This document shows, in pieces, positions 5,901 to 6,030 of a DNA stretch of 6,030 nucleotides. Each line of letters opens with the position of its first letter. The stretch's first letter is position 1. The notes beneath the pieces are model-generated. The model saw nothing but the letters and a program-made list of their open reading frames with translations. It did no database searches and had not been told where the DNA came from. Made by a program: the position numbers and the translations under genes. Origin of the DNA: Methanosarcina sp. Its GTDB lineage: Archaea; Halobacteriota; Methanosarcinia; Methanosarcinales; Methanosarcinaceae. The stretch is from assembly GCA_013331265.1 (NCBI GenBank), contig DUGS01000121.1:1-6030 (forward strand), written 5' to 3'.

Positions 5901-5998
5901 TCTAATATAAATTGGGATAGATAAATATTGTAAATTATCACGAGCACAATTACGGGGAAAAGAGGAGATCAATTCAGTATCTGTATAGATACATTTTG
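5901..5998 (+). repeat. Tandem element copy 2: diverged copy of the 5731 unit
   Basis: The copy starts with TCTAATATAAATTG (5901-5914) and the shared TATTGTAAATTATC (5926-5939). Over the 35-base core, 29 positions match copy 1 and all six differences are transitions. Stem 1 pairs 5930-5936 with 5948-5953 with the same bulged A and 11-base loop; its two A-U pairs replace G-U pairs of copy 1. The second hairpin is GTATCT-GTAT-AGATAC (5977-5992), followed by ATTTTG. Copy spacing is 171 bases. The extra AGTATCTAA of copy 1 is missing. Confidence 0.6.
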
Positions 5999-6005
5999 AC
6001 AGCTT

Positions 6006-6020
6006 CCACTAAATTAGTGG
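6006..6020. promoter_or_regulatory. 15-base palindrome near the window edge
   Basis: CCACTAAATTAGTGG is a perfect 7-bp inverted repeat around a single central A. It could be the operator of a dimeric regulator for a gene to the right, or a compact palindromic element after the second repeat copy. No downstream gene is in view to decide. Confidence 0.4.
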
Positions 6021-6030
6021 TTACCTAGAT

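Noticed and set aside
5755..5998. The two repeats as the beginning of a CRISPR array
   Set aside because: Only two diverged units of about 95 bases with a 171-base period; CRISPR repeats are short, near-identical and regularly spaced.

Overview
The window looks like part of the chromosome of a methanogenic archaeon of the Methanosarcina type. The evidence is a secreted protein with a PGF-pre-PGF-like surface domain, Shine-Dalgarno sites of the GGTGA and GGAGG kind, TTTATATA-like archaeal promoter boxes, long AT-rich spacers and T-rich transcript ends. The genus is inferred from style and gene content, because there is no rRNA or other marker in the window.

Left part (1-2450, + strand). A roughly 400-base leader with two possible TATA boxes precedes a complete Kup-family potassium transporter (401-2212). 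Five bases after its stop begins a 17-base hairpin that buries the ribosome binding site and part of the TTG start of a 57-residue unknown protein (2232-2405). This arrangement suggests a translationally coupled two-gene operon that ends in a T-rich tract.

Middle part (2406-4178). After an AT-rich spacer comes an unrecognised protein of about 331 residues with an HEXXH motif (HECIH), a candidate zinc peptidase. The first 150 bases of its reading frame carry a long inverted repeat, so its true start is uncertain. It runs head-on, with only 10 bases between stops, into a minus-strand SRPBCC/START-like lipid- or ligand-binding protein.

Right part (4179-6030). A minus-strand gene encodes a secreted, Asp/Ser/Thr-rich 300-residue surface protein. 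It has a clear promoter, a ribosome site and a hairpin-plus-T8 terminator folded over its own stop codon. It lacks the usual PGF membrane anchor and ends in a short predicted helix.

The last ~690 bases hold no gene. Within them are two diverged tandem copies of an element of about 95 bases. Each copy has a TATA-like box, a first stem kept by G-U/A-U exchanges, a GTATCT-N4-AGATAC hairpin and a T-rich end. They look like tandem small RNA genes or duplicated regulatory elements and are the most interesting unexplained signal here.

Apart from the first pair, the genes do not form an obvious pathway. Two of the products act at the cell envelope: potassium uptake and the surface protein.
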